Source of the DNA: Tissierellia bacterium
Lineage (GTDB): Bacteria > Bacillota > Clostridia > Tissierellales > Tepidimicrobiaceae
Length of the DNA: 39,136 bases
Assembly (NCBI GenBank): GCA_012518955.1
Contig: JAAYRD010000012.1
Location: 1 to 39,136 of the forward strand
Direction of reading: 5' to 3'
Below, one piece after another: positions 16,512-24,066 of this stretch. The notes beneath the pieces are model-generated. The model saw only the letters and a program-made list of their open reading frames with translations, did no database searches and was not told where the DNA came from. A program made the translations under genes and the position numbers. Within the stretch, counting starts at the first letter, position 1; every line of letters begins with the position of its first letter.

Positions 16512-17305
16512 ATGAATAATATAAAAGAGGATTTATTAAAAATAAACACTTACCTTGATTTAAAACGACAAATAGTAGGCATAAAGTTTCTTTTTAACCA
16601 AGAAGAATTTGAAAATGCAAAAGGGAAAAGTTTAATAAGTAAAATGGCCTATTGTACTATGATAAGAAATGGCATGAGGGTAAAAAAATAAAAGCAAAAT
16701 TAGAAAACTTTGCATGTTTATCAGCAGCTAAGGCTGTAGGGCTTTTGGAGGTAACAGCTATAGACGTATCAGGAAAAAGAAGAATGGACATAGGAACATA
16801 TAAAAATTTGTGTATAGGTAGAAGTGTAAGTAAAGATATGGTTTATTGTGAGCATGAAATATATGGGGTAAATATAATGCCTCTAGAGGAATACGGAGAA
16901 GAACCGGATGTAGTAATAATAGTTACAGAACCATTCAATATGATGAGAATAGTTCAAGGACATGCTTATCATAATGGACAAGTAAAGAATATAAAGTTAG
17001 CTGGGATGCAGGCGATATGTCAAGAATGTACTTCCTATCCTTTTGAAACCAATGACATAAATATATCCTTATTATGTGCAGGAACAAGATTATTGGCTCA
17101 ATGGGAAGAAAGTGAATTAGGAATTGGGATGCCCTTTCATAAGTTTTCAGAAATAGTGGATGGAATAGAAAAGACAATAAATCCAATAGAGAGAAATAAA
17201 AACAAAAGAATAATAGAAGAAAAAATAAAAGAAAACAAACTAGAAGATCAAGTTGAAATAATCTATAATAAAAACTATGATGATGGTCTGTATAAGGGAA
17301 TATAA
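16512..17305 (+). pseudogene. DUF169-family protein with a frameshift at an A7 tract
   Basis: The gene starts at ATG 16512 behind GGAGTG and reads 59 codons (MNNIKEDLLKINTYLDLKRQ... CTMIRNGMRVKK) to TAA at 16689-16691. The rest of the protein (KIKAKLENFACLSAAKAVGLLEV... CQECTSYPF... to 17305) is in the -1 frame. The switch falls in seven A at 16682-16688, within GTA-AAA-AAA-TAA. A -1 slip there joins both halves into one protein of about 264 residues that fits DUF169. This could be a one-base loss in a homopolymer, a sequencing error, transcriptional slippage, or programmed frameshifting on A-AAA-AAA directly before a stop. DUF169 function is unknown; here it is joined to a MetNIQ-type transporter. 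Confidence 0.75.
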
Positions 17306-17323
17306 TATAATTAGTTTGAAGAT

Positions 17324-17378
17324 GGCCCTAAATGTTAGATATTTATGTTGAATTAGATAAAAACATTGGGGTCTTTTT
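17324..17378 (+). terminator. probable terminator after the DUF169 gene
   Basis: GGCCCTAAATGTT (17324-17336) pairs imperfectly with AACATTGGGGTC (17362-17373) and is followed by TTTTT. The loop is long and one base is bulged, so confidence is moderate. Confidence 0.5.
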
Positions 17379-17391
17379 CTATGTGTAAAAA

Positions 17392-17400
17392 TGGTATAAT
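17392..17400 (+). promoter_or_regulatory. extended -10 promoter for ybaK
   Basis: TGGTATAAT is a perfect extended -10 element; no good -35 box is present. It would give a leader of about 125 bases before ybaK. I see no known riboswitch in that leader. Confidence 0.5.
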
Positions 17401-17531
17401 ATAGAATATGATTTTAGATTATTTGCACACTGTAATGAGACAAACAGTGGAAAACTTGAAGAAGATGCTTTAGTCTAATTAGGAGATAGCTTTACTGTGT
17501 CGAATCGATACTATATAAGGAGGCATAAGAA

Positions 17532-18005
17532 TTGGCAAAGCTAAAAACAAATGCTATGAGAATTCTTGATAAGGCGGGAATTTCCTATAATACATTTAAT
17601 TATGCCAATAAGGATGGATTAATAGATGGAATTTCCGTTGCAGAAAAAATAGGCCAACCCGTAGAAAAGGTGTTTAAAACTCTTGTAACCAAAGGAATAA
17701 GCGGTGAGCACTATATATTTATTATTCCCGTAGCTGGAGAACTAGACCTAAAGAAAGCTGCCAGAGTAGTGAATGAAAAATCTATTGATATGATCAAGGT
17801 TTCAGATATCATGAAGGTTACAGGTTATGTACGTGGCGGGTGCTCACCAATAGGTATGAAGAAGGAGTATAAAACGATCATAGATAGCTCATGCGAAAAT
17901 TTAGATAATATAATTATAAGTGCAGGTAAGATAGGGTATCAGATTGAAATGAAGCCAGAGGATCTATTAAAGTTAATCAATTGTAAAATTGAAAAAGTTA
18001 TATAG
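17532..18005 (+). CDS. ybaK: YbaK-type Cys-tRNA(Pro)/Cys-tRNA(Cys) deacylase
   Basis: A 157-residue editing enzyme that hydrolyses mischarged aminoacyl-tRNA in trans. The catalytic lysine lies in KVFKTLVT and the substrate-pocket motif is GYVRGGCSPIGMKK. The length is normal. It is of the YbaK branch rather than the ProX/PrdX branch that is found in some prd clusters. The start is TTG with AAGGAGG about eight bases upstream. It appears to be a single-gene unit. Confidence 0.9.
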   Translation: MAKLKTNAMRILDKAGISYNTFNYANKDGLIDGISVAEKIGQPVEKVFKTLVTKGISGEHYIFIIPVAGELDLKKAARVVNEKSIDMIKVSDIMKVTGYVRGGCSPIGMKKEYKTIIDSSCENLDNIIISAGKIGYQIEMKPEDLLKLINCKIEKVI

Positions 18006-18022
18006 AATAGACAGGATATAAG

Positions 18023-18064
18023 AGATGGTTCATGACAAATTAGGTCTTTTGCCATGAACCATCT
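18023..18064. terminator. inverted repeat, possible terminator
   Basis: AGATGGTTCATG (18023-18034) pairs perfectly with CATGAACCATCT (18053-18064) across an 18-base loop, just after ybaK. The T run is poor (TCTGT), so termination is uncertain. It also overlaps the candidate gene remnant on the minus strand. Confidence 0.5.
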
Positions 18065-18138
18065 TCTGTACATATGATCTCTGATCCATCATCCTTTGTT
18101 ATTATTGAGCCAACAGCATGCCTCATGCCTGCATATAC
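18040..18138 (-). other. candidate gene remnant
   Basis: On the minus strand a 32-codon frame ending in TAA (18040-18042) reads VYAGMRHAVGSIITKDD then GSEIICTEDGSWQKT. That looks like the C-terminus of a real protein. A TGA (18139-18141) precedes it, and the same frame upstream of that stop (FYVKVGKNPF) also looks coding but overlaps the 3' end of dps. I do not recognise the family. A decayed gene fragment is likeliest; chance is possible. Confidence 0.25.
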
Positions 18139-18155
18139 TCAAAAAGGATTTTTTC

Positions 18156-18590
18156 CTACTTTAACATAGAATTTACAAACCATAGGTTCTTGCTATAATA
18201 TGCAACATAGTCTTCGAACATAGCTACAGTTTCAAAATCTCCTTCTTCATCTGCAGTATTTCTAATATCAGTTGCTAGGTCTTTCATTAATTCCATATCT
18301 TTTTTAATTATTTCTAAAGATTCTTTCACAGAATAGTCTTTTGCTTCAATCTCTTCAACAGTAGCATTTTCTAAATAGTCTTTCATAGTGGATAGTGGCA
18401 TTATATCTTTCATCTTTAGTAATTCTGCCACTTCATCTAGATTTTGAAATAGTTCATCATAGACTTCTTCTGTATAATTGTGTATTTCCATAAATTGTTC
18501 ACCTATTACATTCCAGTGAATATTGTGTAACTTAATATTCACCAAAGCTAGATTAGACAAATATTTTTGCAATAATTCGATATGTTTCAT
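18156..18590 (-). CDS. dps: Dps-family ferritin-like DNA-protection protein
   Basis: A 144-residue four-helix protein that oxidises and stores iron using peroxide and protects DNA. Ferroxidase residues sit in NIHWNVIGEQFMEIHNYTEE and VYDELFQNLDEVAELL (conserved His, His, Asp, Glu). It is slightly shorter than common Dps but within range, and lacks a long basic N-terminal tail, so DNA binding may be weak. The start at 18590 has AAGGAGG upstream on the minus strand. It is divergent from an HxlR-type regulator with 124 bases between, which may regulate it. Confidence 0.9.
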   Translation of the reverse strand: MKHIELLQKYLSNLALVNIKLHNIHWNVIGEQFMEIHNYTEEVYDELFQNLDEVAELLKMKDIMPLSTMKDYLENATVEEIEAKDYSVKESLEIIKKDMELMKDLATDIRNTADEEGDFETVAMFEDYVAYYSKNLWFVNSMLK

Positions 18591-18714
18591 AATATGCCTC
18601 CTTAAAATGTTTTTATATATTGATTATTATCTAGTATTTGTATTTCTTATCTATATTATATGATATAATGTAAGAAACAAAAAGGAACAAATATGTTAGT
18701 AGGCAGGGGATAAG

Positions 18715-19020
18715 ATGAAAAGCAAAATATCTATTGGGTTTGAAATTGTACAGGATTTGATTAAATTAAGATGGGTTCCAGAAATATTAAAGTCTATTGA
18801 TCTTGGGAATCATCGTTATAGTGATATTCTAGGAAGCATTCCATATATAAGTCATACAGAATTGAATAGGAAACTATCAATATTAACAGAGAAGAATGTT
18901 ATAGCTAAGACAGTTGAAGGCAATAATACATATTATACTTTACTCAATTTTGGTAAAGAACTGATACATATTTTTTACCATTTAGAGGATTTAGAAGAAA
19001 AATATTTTCAAATGTCTTAG
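18715..19020 (+). CDS. HxlR-family winged-helix regulator
   Basis: A 101-residue regulator. HxlR features are visible: LIKLRWVPEILKSIDLGNHRYSDIL, shown as KLRWVPEILKSI and NHRYSDILGSI, then ISHTELNRKLSILTEKNVI and the wing TVEGNNTYYTLLNFG. HxlR proteins often sense redox or aldehyde stress. TATAAT at 18664-18669, preceded by TGA, is a likely extended -10 box. It is divergent from dps, so control of dps and itself is the simplest guess. Confidence 0.85.
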   Translation: MKSKISIGFEIVQDLIKLRWVPEILKSIDLGNHRYSDILGSIPYISHTELNRKLSILTEKNVIAKTVEGNNTYYTLLNFGKELIHIFYHLEDLEEKYFQMS

Positions 19021-19072
19021 TATTAAGTTTATAGTGATGATAGTATTATGGAAATAGGCACTATAATTTTAA

Positions 19073-19099
19073 AAGCCTCTGAAAATAAATCAGAGGCTT
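19073..19099. terminator. bidirectional terminator
   Basis: AAGCCTCTGA (19073-19082) pairs with TCAGAGGCTT (19090-19099) over a 7-base loop between the convergent HxlR and creatinase genes, with A-rich and T-rich flanks. Confidence 0.85.
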
Positions 19100-19117
19100 C
19101 TAAGGATTTATACGGAA

Positions 19118-20356
19118 TTATTTTTTAATTATATTATGTTCAGGACCGTATGGGAATTTGGTTATATTTTCAACTTCGCCGTTTTCATGAATAACCAATA
19201 TATCGTGTTCACGGTATCCACCAGCTCCTGGTTGTCCTTCTGGAATCATTATCATTGGTTCCATTGAAACTACCATACCTGGCTCTAGAACGGTTTCTAT
19301 ATCTTCACGGAATTCTAATCCAGCTTCACGTCCATAGTAATGGGATAGTACTCCGAAGGAGTGACCATATCCAAATGTACGGTTAGGTAGTAGACCGTAG
19401 TTTGCAAATATCTTGTTCAATTCCTCACATACTTCTTTACATTTAATACCTGGTTTAATCAATTTTAATCCAGCTTCATGGACTTCAACGTTTATGTTCC
19501 AGTATTCTAAATGCTTCTTACTTACATCTTGGAAGAACATGGTTCTTTCAAGAGCAGTATAGTATCCTGCTATCATTGAGAAGGAGTTATGGCTTAAAAT
19601 ATCTCCTGGTTGAATCTTTCTGGAAGTAGCCCAGTTATGAGCTCCATCTGTGTTTATTCCAGATTGGAACCAAATCCAAGTATCTCTAAGCTCAGCATGG
19701 GGATAAAGTTTAGCTATTTCACGAGTCATAGCTTGAACACCCGCAAGAGCAACCTCATACTCTGGTACACCTTCATTGATGGCTTCAACTACTGCATATC
19801 CACCAACGTCACATACTCTAGCGCCATTTTTAATATGTTCAATTTCTTCTTTAGATTTAATCATTCTAAATTTCATTAAATCGTTAGCTACATCTACTAA
19901 TTCAAACTCTGGGAAAGCATCTTCTATTTGTTTACGTAGATCAAGGTTAACATGATCAAATTCAATTCCTAAACGTCCTTTTTTGATACCAGCATCTTCC
20001 AATACTTTTTGTACTGCATATAGGTAGTTATCCCTTCTCCAGTCGGTATATACTATATTGTCTTCAAAACTTCTTCTCCATGGCATTCCACCATCTATGT
20101 TAGCACTTACGGTTACATGCTTATCTTGAGTAACTACTAGACCATAGTTTCTACCAAAAGCAGTGTATAGGAAATCGCTATAGTAGTTGATATTATGGTA
20201 GGAAGTGAATAGAACTGCATCTATATCTTTTTCACCCATGTATTTACGTAGTTTTGCATTCCTATTTCCCATCTCTTCCCTTGAGAAAGTAGGTTTTACC
20301 TTTTCACCATTTTTGATGATTTTTAATCTTTCAAGATCTGAAATATTTTGTACCAT
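19118..20356 (-). CDS. creatinase (creatine amidinohydrolase)
   Basis: Hydrolyses creatine to sarcosine and urea. The 412-residue protein has the M24 pita-bread fold but not the metal ligands of Xaa-Pro peptidases. It instead has the creatinase active site. Counting from the upstream ATG at 20374, these are His246 (INTDGAHN), Glu276 (YYTALERTMFF), Arg349 (SHYYGREAGLE) and Glu372 (VVSMEPMIM). The His-to-Glu-to-Arg-to-Glu spacing (30, 103, 126) equals that of Pseudomonas putida creatinase (His232, Glu262, Arg335, Glu358, from memory). Substrate residues Phe73 and Arg75 (AFGRNY) and the blocks FTSYHNINYYSDFLY, SANIDGG and GYREHDIL also match that enzyme closely. ATG 20356 is preferred because AAAGGGGA (part of an upstream in-frame ATG region) is its ribosome site. 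A sigma-54 promoter lies 50-67 bases upstream. Sarcosine would feed sarcosine reductase, not in this window. Confidence 0.93.
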   Translation of the reverse strand: MVQNISDLERLKIIKNGEKVKPTFSREEMGNRNAKLRKYMGEKDIDAVLFTSYHNINYYSDFLYTAFGRNYGLVVTQDKHVTVSANIDGGMPWRRSFEDNIVYTDWRRDNYLYAVQKVLEDAGIKKGRLGIEFDHVNLDLRKQIEDAFPEFELVDVANDLMKFRMIKSKEEIEHIKNGARVCDVGGYAVVEAINEGVPEYEVALAGVQAMTREIAKLYPHAELRDTWIWFQSGINTDGAHNWATSRKIQPGDILSHNSFSMIAGYYTALERTMFFQDVSKKHLEYWNINVEVHEAGLKLIKPGIKCKEVCEELNKIFANYGLLPNRTFGYGHSFGVLSHYYGREAGLEFREDIETVLEPGMVVSMEPMIMIPEGQPGAGGYREHDILVIHENGEVENITKFPYGPEHNIIKK

Positions 20357-20405
20357 TATAATATCCCCTTTCATTATTATATTTTTAAGGTTGTATCTAT
20401 ATTTA

Positions 20406-20423
20406 TTGCAAGACCCATGCCAA
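20406..20423 (-). promoter_or_regulatory. sigma-54 promoter of creatinase
   Basis: On the minus strand the sequence reads TTGGCATGGGTCTTGCAA. GG (complement of 20420-20421) and GC (complement of 20408-20409) have the required 10-base spacing. The predicted start near 20397 leaves a 40-base leader to ATG 20356. Confidence 0.9.
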
Positions 20424-20453
20424 TTATTTTAAAAACCATAGAACCGCTAAATA

Positions 20454-20465
20454 TGCACATGTGCA
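20454..20465. promoter_or_regulatory. palindromic candidate enhancer site
   Basis: TGCACATGTGCA is a perfect 12-base palindrome about 33 bases upstream of the creatinase -24 box, in the space shared with the divergent sigma-54 activator gene. It is the best candidate binding site for that activator, though it is closer to the promoter than most enhancers. Confidence 0.45.
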
Positions 20466-20502
20466 GGAATATTTAATGAAAATACAAATATATAAAAATA
20501 AA

Positions 20503-20544
20503 AAAGCAAATAATTTAGCAATTATTTTCATAATAATTTGCTTT
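20503..20544. repeat. inverted repeat in the creatinase-activator intergenic region
   Basis: AAAGCAAAT (20503-20511) and ATTTGCTTT (20536-20544) are exact inverted copies, with further AT pairing possible in between. It may be a cis-regulatory dyad or a transcript hairpin in front of the activator gene. The rest of the 339-base gap (20357-20695) is AT-rich without an ORF. Confidence 0.45.
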
Positions 20545-20695
20545 AAGTCATTATATTTGTTTATAATTATATATAAGATGCGATAAAAGGAGAACGGATA
20601 ATATTATCTCTATATATAACTTGAGATAAAAGCCATAATTATCTAGGTAGGCGATCTATTCCTTAGAGTTTAGTATTTTAAAAAGGGGGACTTTT

Positions 20696-22120
20696 ATGGA
20701 TTTCATTAGGGTGAAAGATATTCATTTTGCAGACGCTTATATTCAAATATTTGATCTTTTAGATGATGGAATAATGGTAGTAGATATGGATGGAAAGCTC
20801 GTTGTATATAACAGGGCTAGTGAGGAGCTAGATAAGCTAAATAGGGAACATGTAATAGGTAAGCATATAAGGGAATGCTTTAGAATGGAAGGCTATACTA
20901 GTCTAACTTTAAAAACCTTAGAGACTAAAAAAGCATCTAAAAATGTATATCAAAATTATACTACTGTGAAGGGAAAAAGGATTTCATCTGTAAGTAGTTC
21001 CTATCCTTTGATGAAGGGTGATGAAATGTTAGGGGTGCTTACCTTAACAAAGGATATAACTAAATTTAAGGAAACCCTAGATGTTTTTTATAAACATGAT
21101 ATTGTTGAGGCAGAGGAAGATGACGGAAGGGCAAAATATACTTTTGATCAGATCATCGGTAAAAATGATGCTCTGCAACAATGTATAGAGATGGCCACTA
21201 TGGCATCGAAAACTAGGTCAAGCATATTGATCTATGGGGAAACAGGTACCGGAAAAGAATTATTTGCTCAAAGTATACATAATAGTAGTCCTGTTACTGG
21301 AAATTTTGTATCCATTAACTGTGCGGCAATACCTGAAAACCTTTTAGAGGGCCTATTATTTGGTACTACTAAAGGAGCCTTTACAGGTGCTAGGGACCAT
21401 CCAGGATTATTTGAAGAAGCTAAAGATGGCACTCTATTTTTAGATGAGTTAAATTCCATGAGTTTAAACCTTCAATCCAAGCTACTTCGAGCTATAGAAA
21501 CTGGCAAGATTCGAAGAGTTGGGGAGACTAAAGAAAGGATAGTCAGGCCTAGAATATTAAGTGCTTTAAACATACACCCGTTAGAAGCTATTGAAAAAGA
21601 AATCATCAGGAGGGACTTGTTCTATAGATTAGGAATTGTTACAGTTGTAATTCCACCTTTAAGGGACAGATTGGATGATATACCTATATTGGTAGATGAA
21701 TTTATTAAGAAATTTAATAATAAATTTTCTAAAAATGTGAAAGGAATAACAAAAGAAGTAGAAGAAATTTTTAAAAATCATGATTGGCCTGGAAATGTAA
21801 GGGAGTTAGAGCATGCTATAGAGCATAGTATGATAATTGTTGGAAATAAGAAATATATTGAAAAAGAACATCTACCTATATTTATTTTACAGAATCAAAA
21901 TAAGCCCTCTGAAGAAGTTGAAAAAGAACTAATTTCCGAGAAAGTTAAAGAAGAACTAGAGAACAAGAATTTAACCTCTTTAATGGAAGAAATGGAGAAG
22001 GAAATAATAAGGAGTACAATAGATGGAACTGGGGGAAATGTAGCTGAGGCGGCGAGACGACTTGGTATAAATAGACAAAACCTAGAGTATAGGGTAAAAA
22101 AGTATAATATAGGACAATAA
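20696..22120 (+). CDS. sigma-54-dependent activator, PAS-AAA+-Fis
   Basis: A 474-residue enhancer-binding protein. An N-terminal PAS domain lies at about residues 10-120 (FDLLDDGIMVVDMDGKLVVY), suggesting that it senses a small ligand directly. The AAA+ domain (about 150-385) has Walker A GETGTGKE near 181-188, the sigma-54 contact loop GAFTGA near 228, and Walker B TLFLDEL. A Glu/Lys-rich linker leads to a Fis-type HTH (GNVAEAARRLGINRQNLEYRV). GGGGGA precedes the start. It sits between creatinase and a symporter, both on the minus strand and both with sigma-54 promoters. It is therefore very likely their activator, with creatine or a derivative as effector. It could also act on the prd promoter if the local prdR is dead. 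Confidence 0.92.
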   Translation: MDFIRVKDIHFADAYIQIFDLLDDGIMVVDMDGKLVVYNRASEELDKLNREHVIGKHIRECFRMEGYTSLTLKTLETKKASKNVYQNYTTVKGKRISSVSSSYPLMKGDEMLGVLTLTKDITKFKETLDVFYKHDIVEAEEDDGRAKYTFDQIIGKNDALQQCIEMATMASKTRSSILIYGETGTGKELFAQSIHNSSPVTGNFVSINCAAIPENLLEGLLFGTTKGAFTGARDHPGLFEEAKDGTLFLDELNSMSLNLQSKLLRAIETGKIRRVGETKERIVRPRILSALNIHPLEAIEKEIIRRDLFYRLGIVTVVIPPLRDRLDDIPILVDEFIKKFNNKFSKNVKGITKEVEEIFKNHDWPGNVRELEHAIEHSMIIVGNKKYIEKEHLPIFILQNQNKPSEEVEKELISEKVKEELENKNLTSLMEEMEKEIIRSTIDGTGGNVAEAARRLGINRQNLEYRVKKYNIGQ

Positions 22121-22157
22121 AAAATGTCTTAGATATCTAAGACATTTTTTATTGTCC
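22112..22157. terminator. 46-bp perfect palindrome, bidirectional terminator
   Basis: Each 23-base arm ends at the centre ...TCTTAGAT/ATCTAAGA..., and A-rich and T-rich stretches are built into the arms. It includes the activator's stop codon and ends 8 bases before the symporter's stop, serving both convergent genes. Confidence 0.9.
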
Positions 22158-22164
22158 ATATTTA

Positions 22165-23631
22165 TTATGGTGTAGCTATTTCTTCTTCAGCGTCCCTAGG
22201 TTCATAGATTTTGCTTAGTGCGTATAATGCTATAGCAGATATTATTACAGCTAACATAGATGAGAACCATAGGTTAAAGTTGAGTACCATTTCAAAAATA
22301 ACATAGGCAATAGGCCCGATTATAGCTGCTGCCAATGCTCCTTGTTTTGTTGCTTTTGGCCACATTAATGAAGCAAATAGGGGAACTGCTATACATGAAC
22401 CGATACCACTTAAACCTAGATACAGAAATATAGATAGAAATTCTGGTGGATTAAACCATGTTAGTATAAGACATACAACACAGATTATTCCGATTGCAAT
22501 CCTAGTAACGCTGATAACCTGTTTTCCAGATGCATTAGGGTTAATGGATTCAACATATATATCATTTGCAATAGCTTGAGCAACAACTAATAACATGGAT
22601 TGGGTGGTGGACATCATTGCACCAAATATTCCAATCATCATTACGGAAGCTAAAAAGTTTGAAAGATAGTCTATAGCTAATTGAGATGTGATATAGTCTC
22701 CAGCAATATCAGGATATAGTATACGACCTGCTAAGCCTGTGAAATACAATGTGTTGAATACAACTGTCAATACCAATGTAACCGTTAAAAATACACCCAT
22801 TGTTTTTTTGTTGGTGTCCCTTATGGACATGAACCTAGCACATAGATATGGTTGAGATACGAACATTATAGCCCAATAGAAAAATACTCCTATAATACCT
22901 TCAATGGGGAATAGAGCATTAGGTCCTCTAGGCTCTACTACTCTTAGCATATTAGGGTCTATAGCTTTAAGTCCTATTTCTATACCTGAAAATCCTCCAA
23001 CAGCTTTAAGTGCTGTAACTACTAGAATGATGGCTATGGCAAACATAGGTATTCCTTGAACAAAGGAAGTCCAAACAACGGATCTAAGACCACCAAATGC
23101 AACATATAAACCGATGAATATGGTAAATATAAGTATTCCCGTATTGAAGGGAATATTTGTAAAGGATTCCAATAGTACGGCGGCGCCTTTAAACTGTGCA
23201 ACCAATGGGAATAGATAGAATATACAAATTGCAATAGCTATTACTAATCTTATTCCATCGCTCTTATAGTGTTGACCTAGATATTGAGGTATAGTAAGGG
23301 AACCCAATTCTTCTGATTTATGCCTAAGTTTCTTCATTAATAATAGAGCTGGAAATATCATTCCAGGTATTATGGCTATAACTATCCAATAGTAGGGCCA
23401 ACCTACAACGGACATAACCCCCGGCTCGCCCATAAAAGCAGCTGCACTAACGGAGCCAGTAACATAGGAAAAAGCTAAAAATACGGGACCAGTATCTCTA
23501 CCTCCTAGGTAATATTCCTCATCTACGGCGGCCTCCCCTTTAACGTTTTCCTTGGCAGCTAAAATGGCTAAAAAGACCATGGATGCTAAAAACAGACCAA
23601 ACATTACAATAGACCAAAACTTTAAACTCAT
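22165..23631 (-). CDS. sodium:solute symporter (SSS family), probable creatine or amino-acid transporter
   Basis: A 488-residue membrane protein with about 13 TM segments. Family features include the TM2 region FLAFSYVTGSVSAAAFMG with residues typical of the sodium site, PGMIFPALL, and the central SSS region (FVQGIPMFAIAIILVV, FGAMMSTTQSMLLVVAQ). SSS members move sugars, proline, pantothenate and similar solutes with sodium. The neighbours (creatinase, sigma-54 activator) make creatine the leading candidate; sarcosine, glycine betaine or proline are alternatives. The start directly follows the stop of a 34-residue membrane peptide, and both genes share one sigma-54 promoter. Confidence 0.9.
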   Translation of the reverse strand: MSLKFWSIVMFGLFLASMVFLAILAAKENVKGEAAVDEEYYLGGRDTGPVFLAFSYVTGSVSAAAFMGEPGVMSVVGWPYYWIVIAIIPGMIFPALLLMKKLRHKSEELGSLTIPQYLGQHYKSDGIRLVIAIAICIFYLFPLVAQFKGAAVLLESFTNIPFNTGILIFTIFIGLYVAFGGLRSVVWTSFVQGIPMFAIAIILVVTALKAVGGFSGIEIGLKAIDPNMLRVVEPRGPNALFPIEGIIGVFFYWAIMFVSQPYLCARFMSIRDTNKKTMGVFLTVTLVLTVVFNTLYFTGLAGRILYPDIAGDYITSQLAIDYLSNFLASVMMIGIFGAMMSTTQSMLLVVAQAIANDIYVESINPNASGKQVISVTRIAIGIICVVCLILTWFNPPEFLSIFLYLGLSGIGSCIAVPLFASLMWPKATKQGALAAAIIGPIAYVIFEMVLNFNLWFSSMLAVIISAIALYALSKIYEPRDAEEEIATP

Positions 23632-23632
23632 A

Positions 23633-23737
23633 CTATTCTTCCCCCTTTTCCGGCTTCAAGACGTATATTACTATAGCGGCTAAAGAAATAAAAGTTGTGA
23701 ATCCCTGTAAACTCAACATGATTTTCCATGTTTCCAT
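23633..23737 (-). CDS. 34-residue membrane peptide, putative symporter small subunit
   Basis: A short gene with a strong ribosome site (TTTGGAGGCGAT) encodes METWKIMLSLQGF then one hydrophobic helix (TTFISLAAIVIYVL) and a charged tail KPEKGEE. Its stop is 1 base from the symporter ATG, so translation is almost certainly coupled. Small single-TM subunits are known for some sodium symporters, for example MetS with the NSS transporter MetP in Corynebacterium. A comparable helper role here is inference. The region from 23738 to 24066 upstream holds a sigma-54 promoter and AT-rich dyads but no ORF that I can support. Confidence 0.8.
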   Translation of the reverse strand: METWKIMLSLQGFTTFISLAAIVIYVLKPEKGEE

Positions 23738-23828
23738 AAAATCGCCTCCAAAGTTTTACAAATTTCGATTTAAAATACTGTCCCCCTTTTCTAAAACTAT
23801 TGCCAAATATCCTATATCTATATAGATT

Positions 23829-23844
23829 GCAACTAGTGTGCCAA
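23829..23844 (-). promoter_or_regulatory. sigma-54 promoter of the small peptide-symporter operon
   Basis: The minus strand reads TTGGCACACTAGTTGC. GG and GC (complements of 23841-23842 and 23829-23830) have 10 bases between them, an exact match to TGGCAC-N5-TTGC. The predicted start is near 23818, about 80 bases before the small ORF. Confidence 0.92.
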
Positions 23845-23910
23845 AGTTTTAGAAAATAAGGTTAAGCCGGCAGAAATGGCCAATAATATATTTAAAAGAA
23901 AGGAATTGAA

Positions 23911-24017
23911 TATATATGGATATTCATATATCATAGATAAAAAGCAAAAAAATTATAAATTTAACAATGAATATTTTGCCTTTAAGTACAATTGAAAAAC
24001 TATATGTATTCCATATA
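23911..24017. promoter_or_regulatory. two related dyads upstream of the symporter promoter
   Basis: ATATATG-GATATT-CATATAT (about 23913-23932) and TATATG-TATTC-CATATA (24001-24017) resemble each other and lie about 70 and 160 bases upstream of the -24 box, at enhancer distance. Low-complexity AT sequence makes chance possible. They do not match the TGCACATGTGCA palindrome at creatinase. Confidence 0.3.
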
Positions 24018-24066
24018 TAAATTATAACACAGTGGGTATGAGATCTAGAGAATAAATATAAAGGAG

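Noticed and set aside
18139-18141. TGA in the fragment next to dps as a selenocysteine codon
   Set aside because: The surrounding peptide fits no known selenoprotein and upstream sequence overlaps dps, so a degraded fragment is simpler.
19118-20374. M24-family gene as an Xaa-Pro aminopeptidase, which would fit proline metabolism
   Set aside because: The metal-binding Asp, Asp, His, Glu, Glu set of the peptidases is not seen, while the creatinase catalytic and substrate residues are present at matching spacing.
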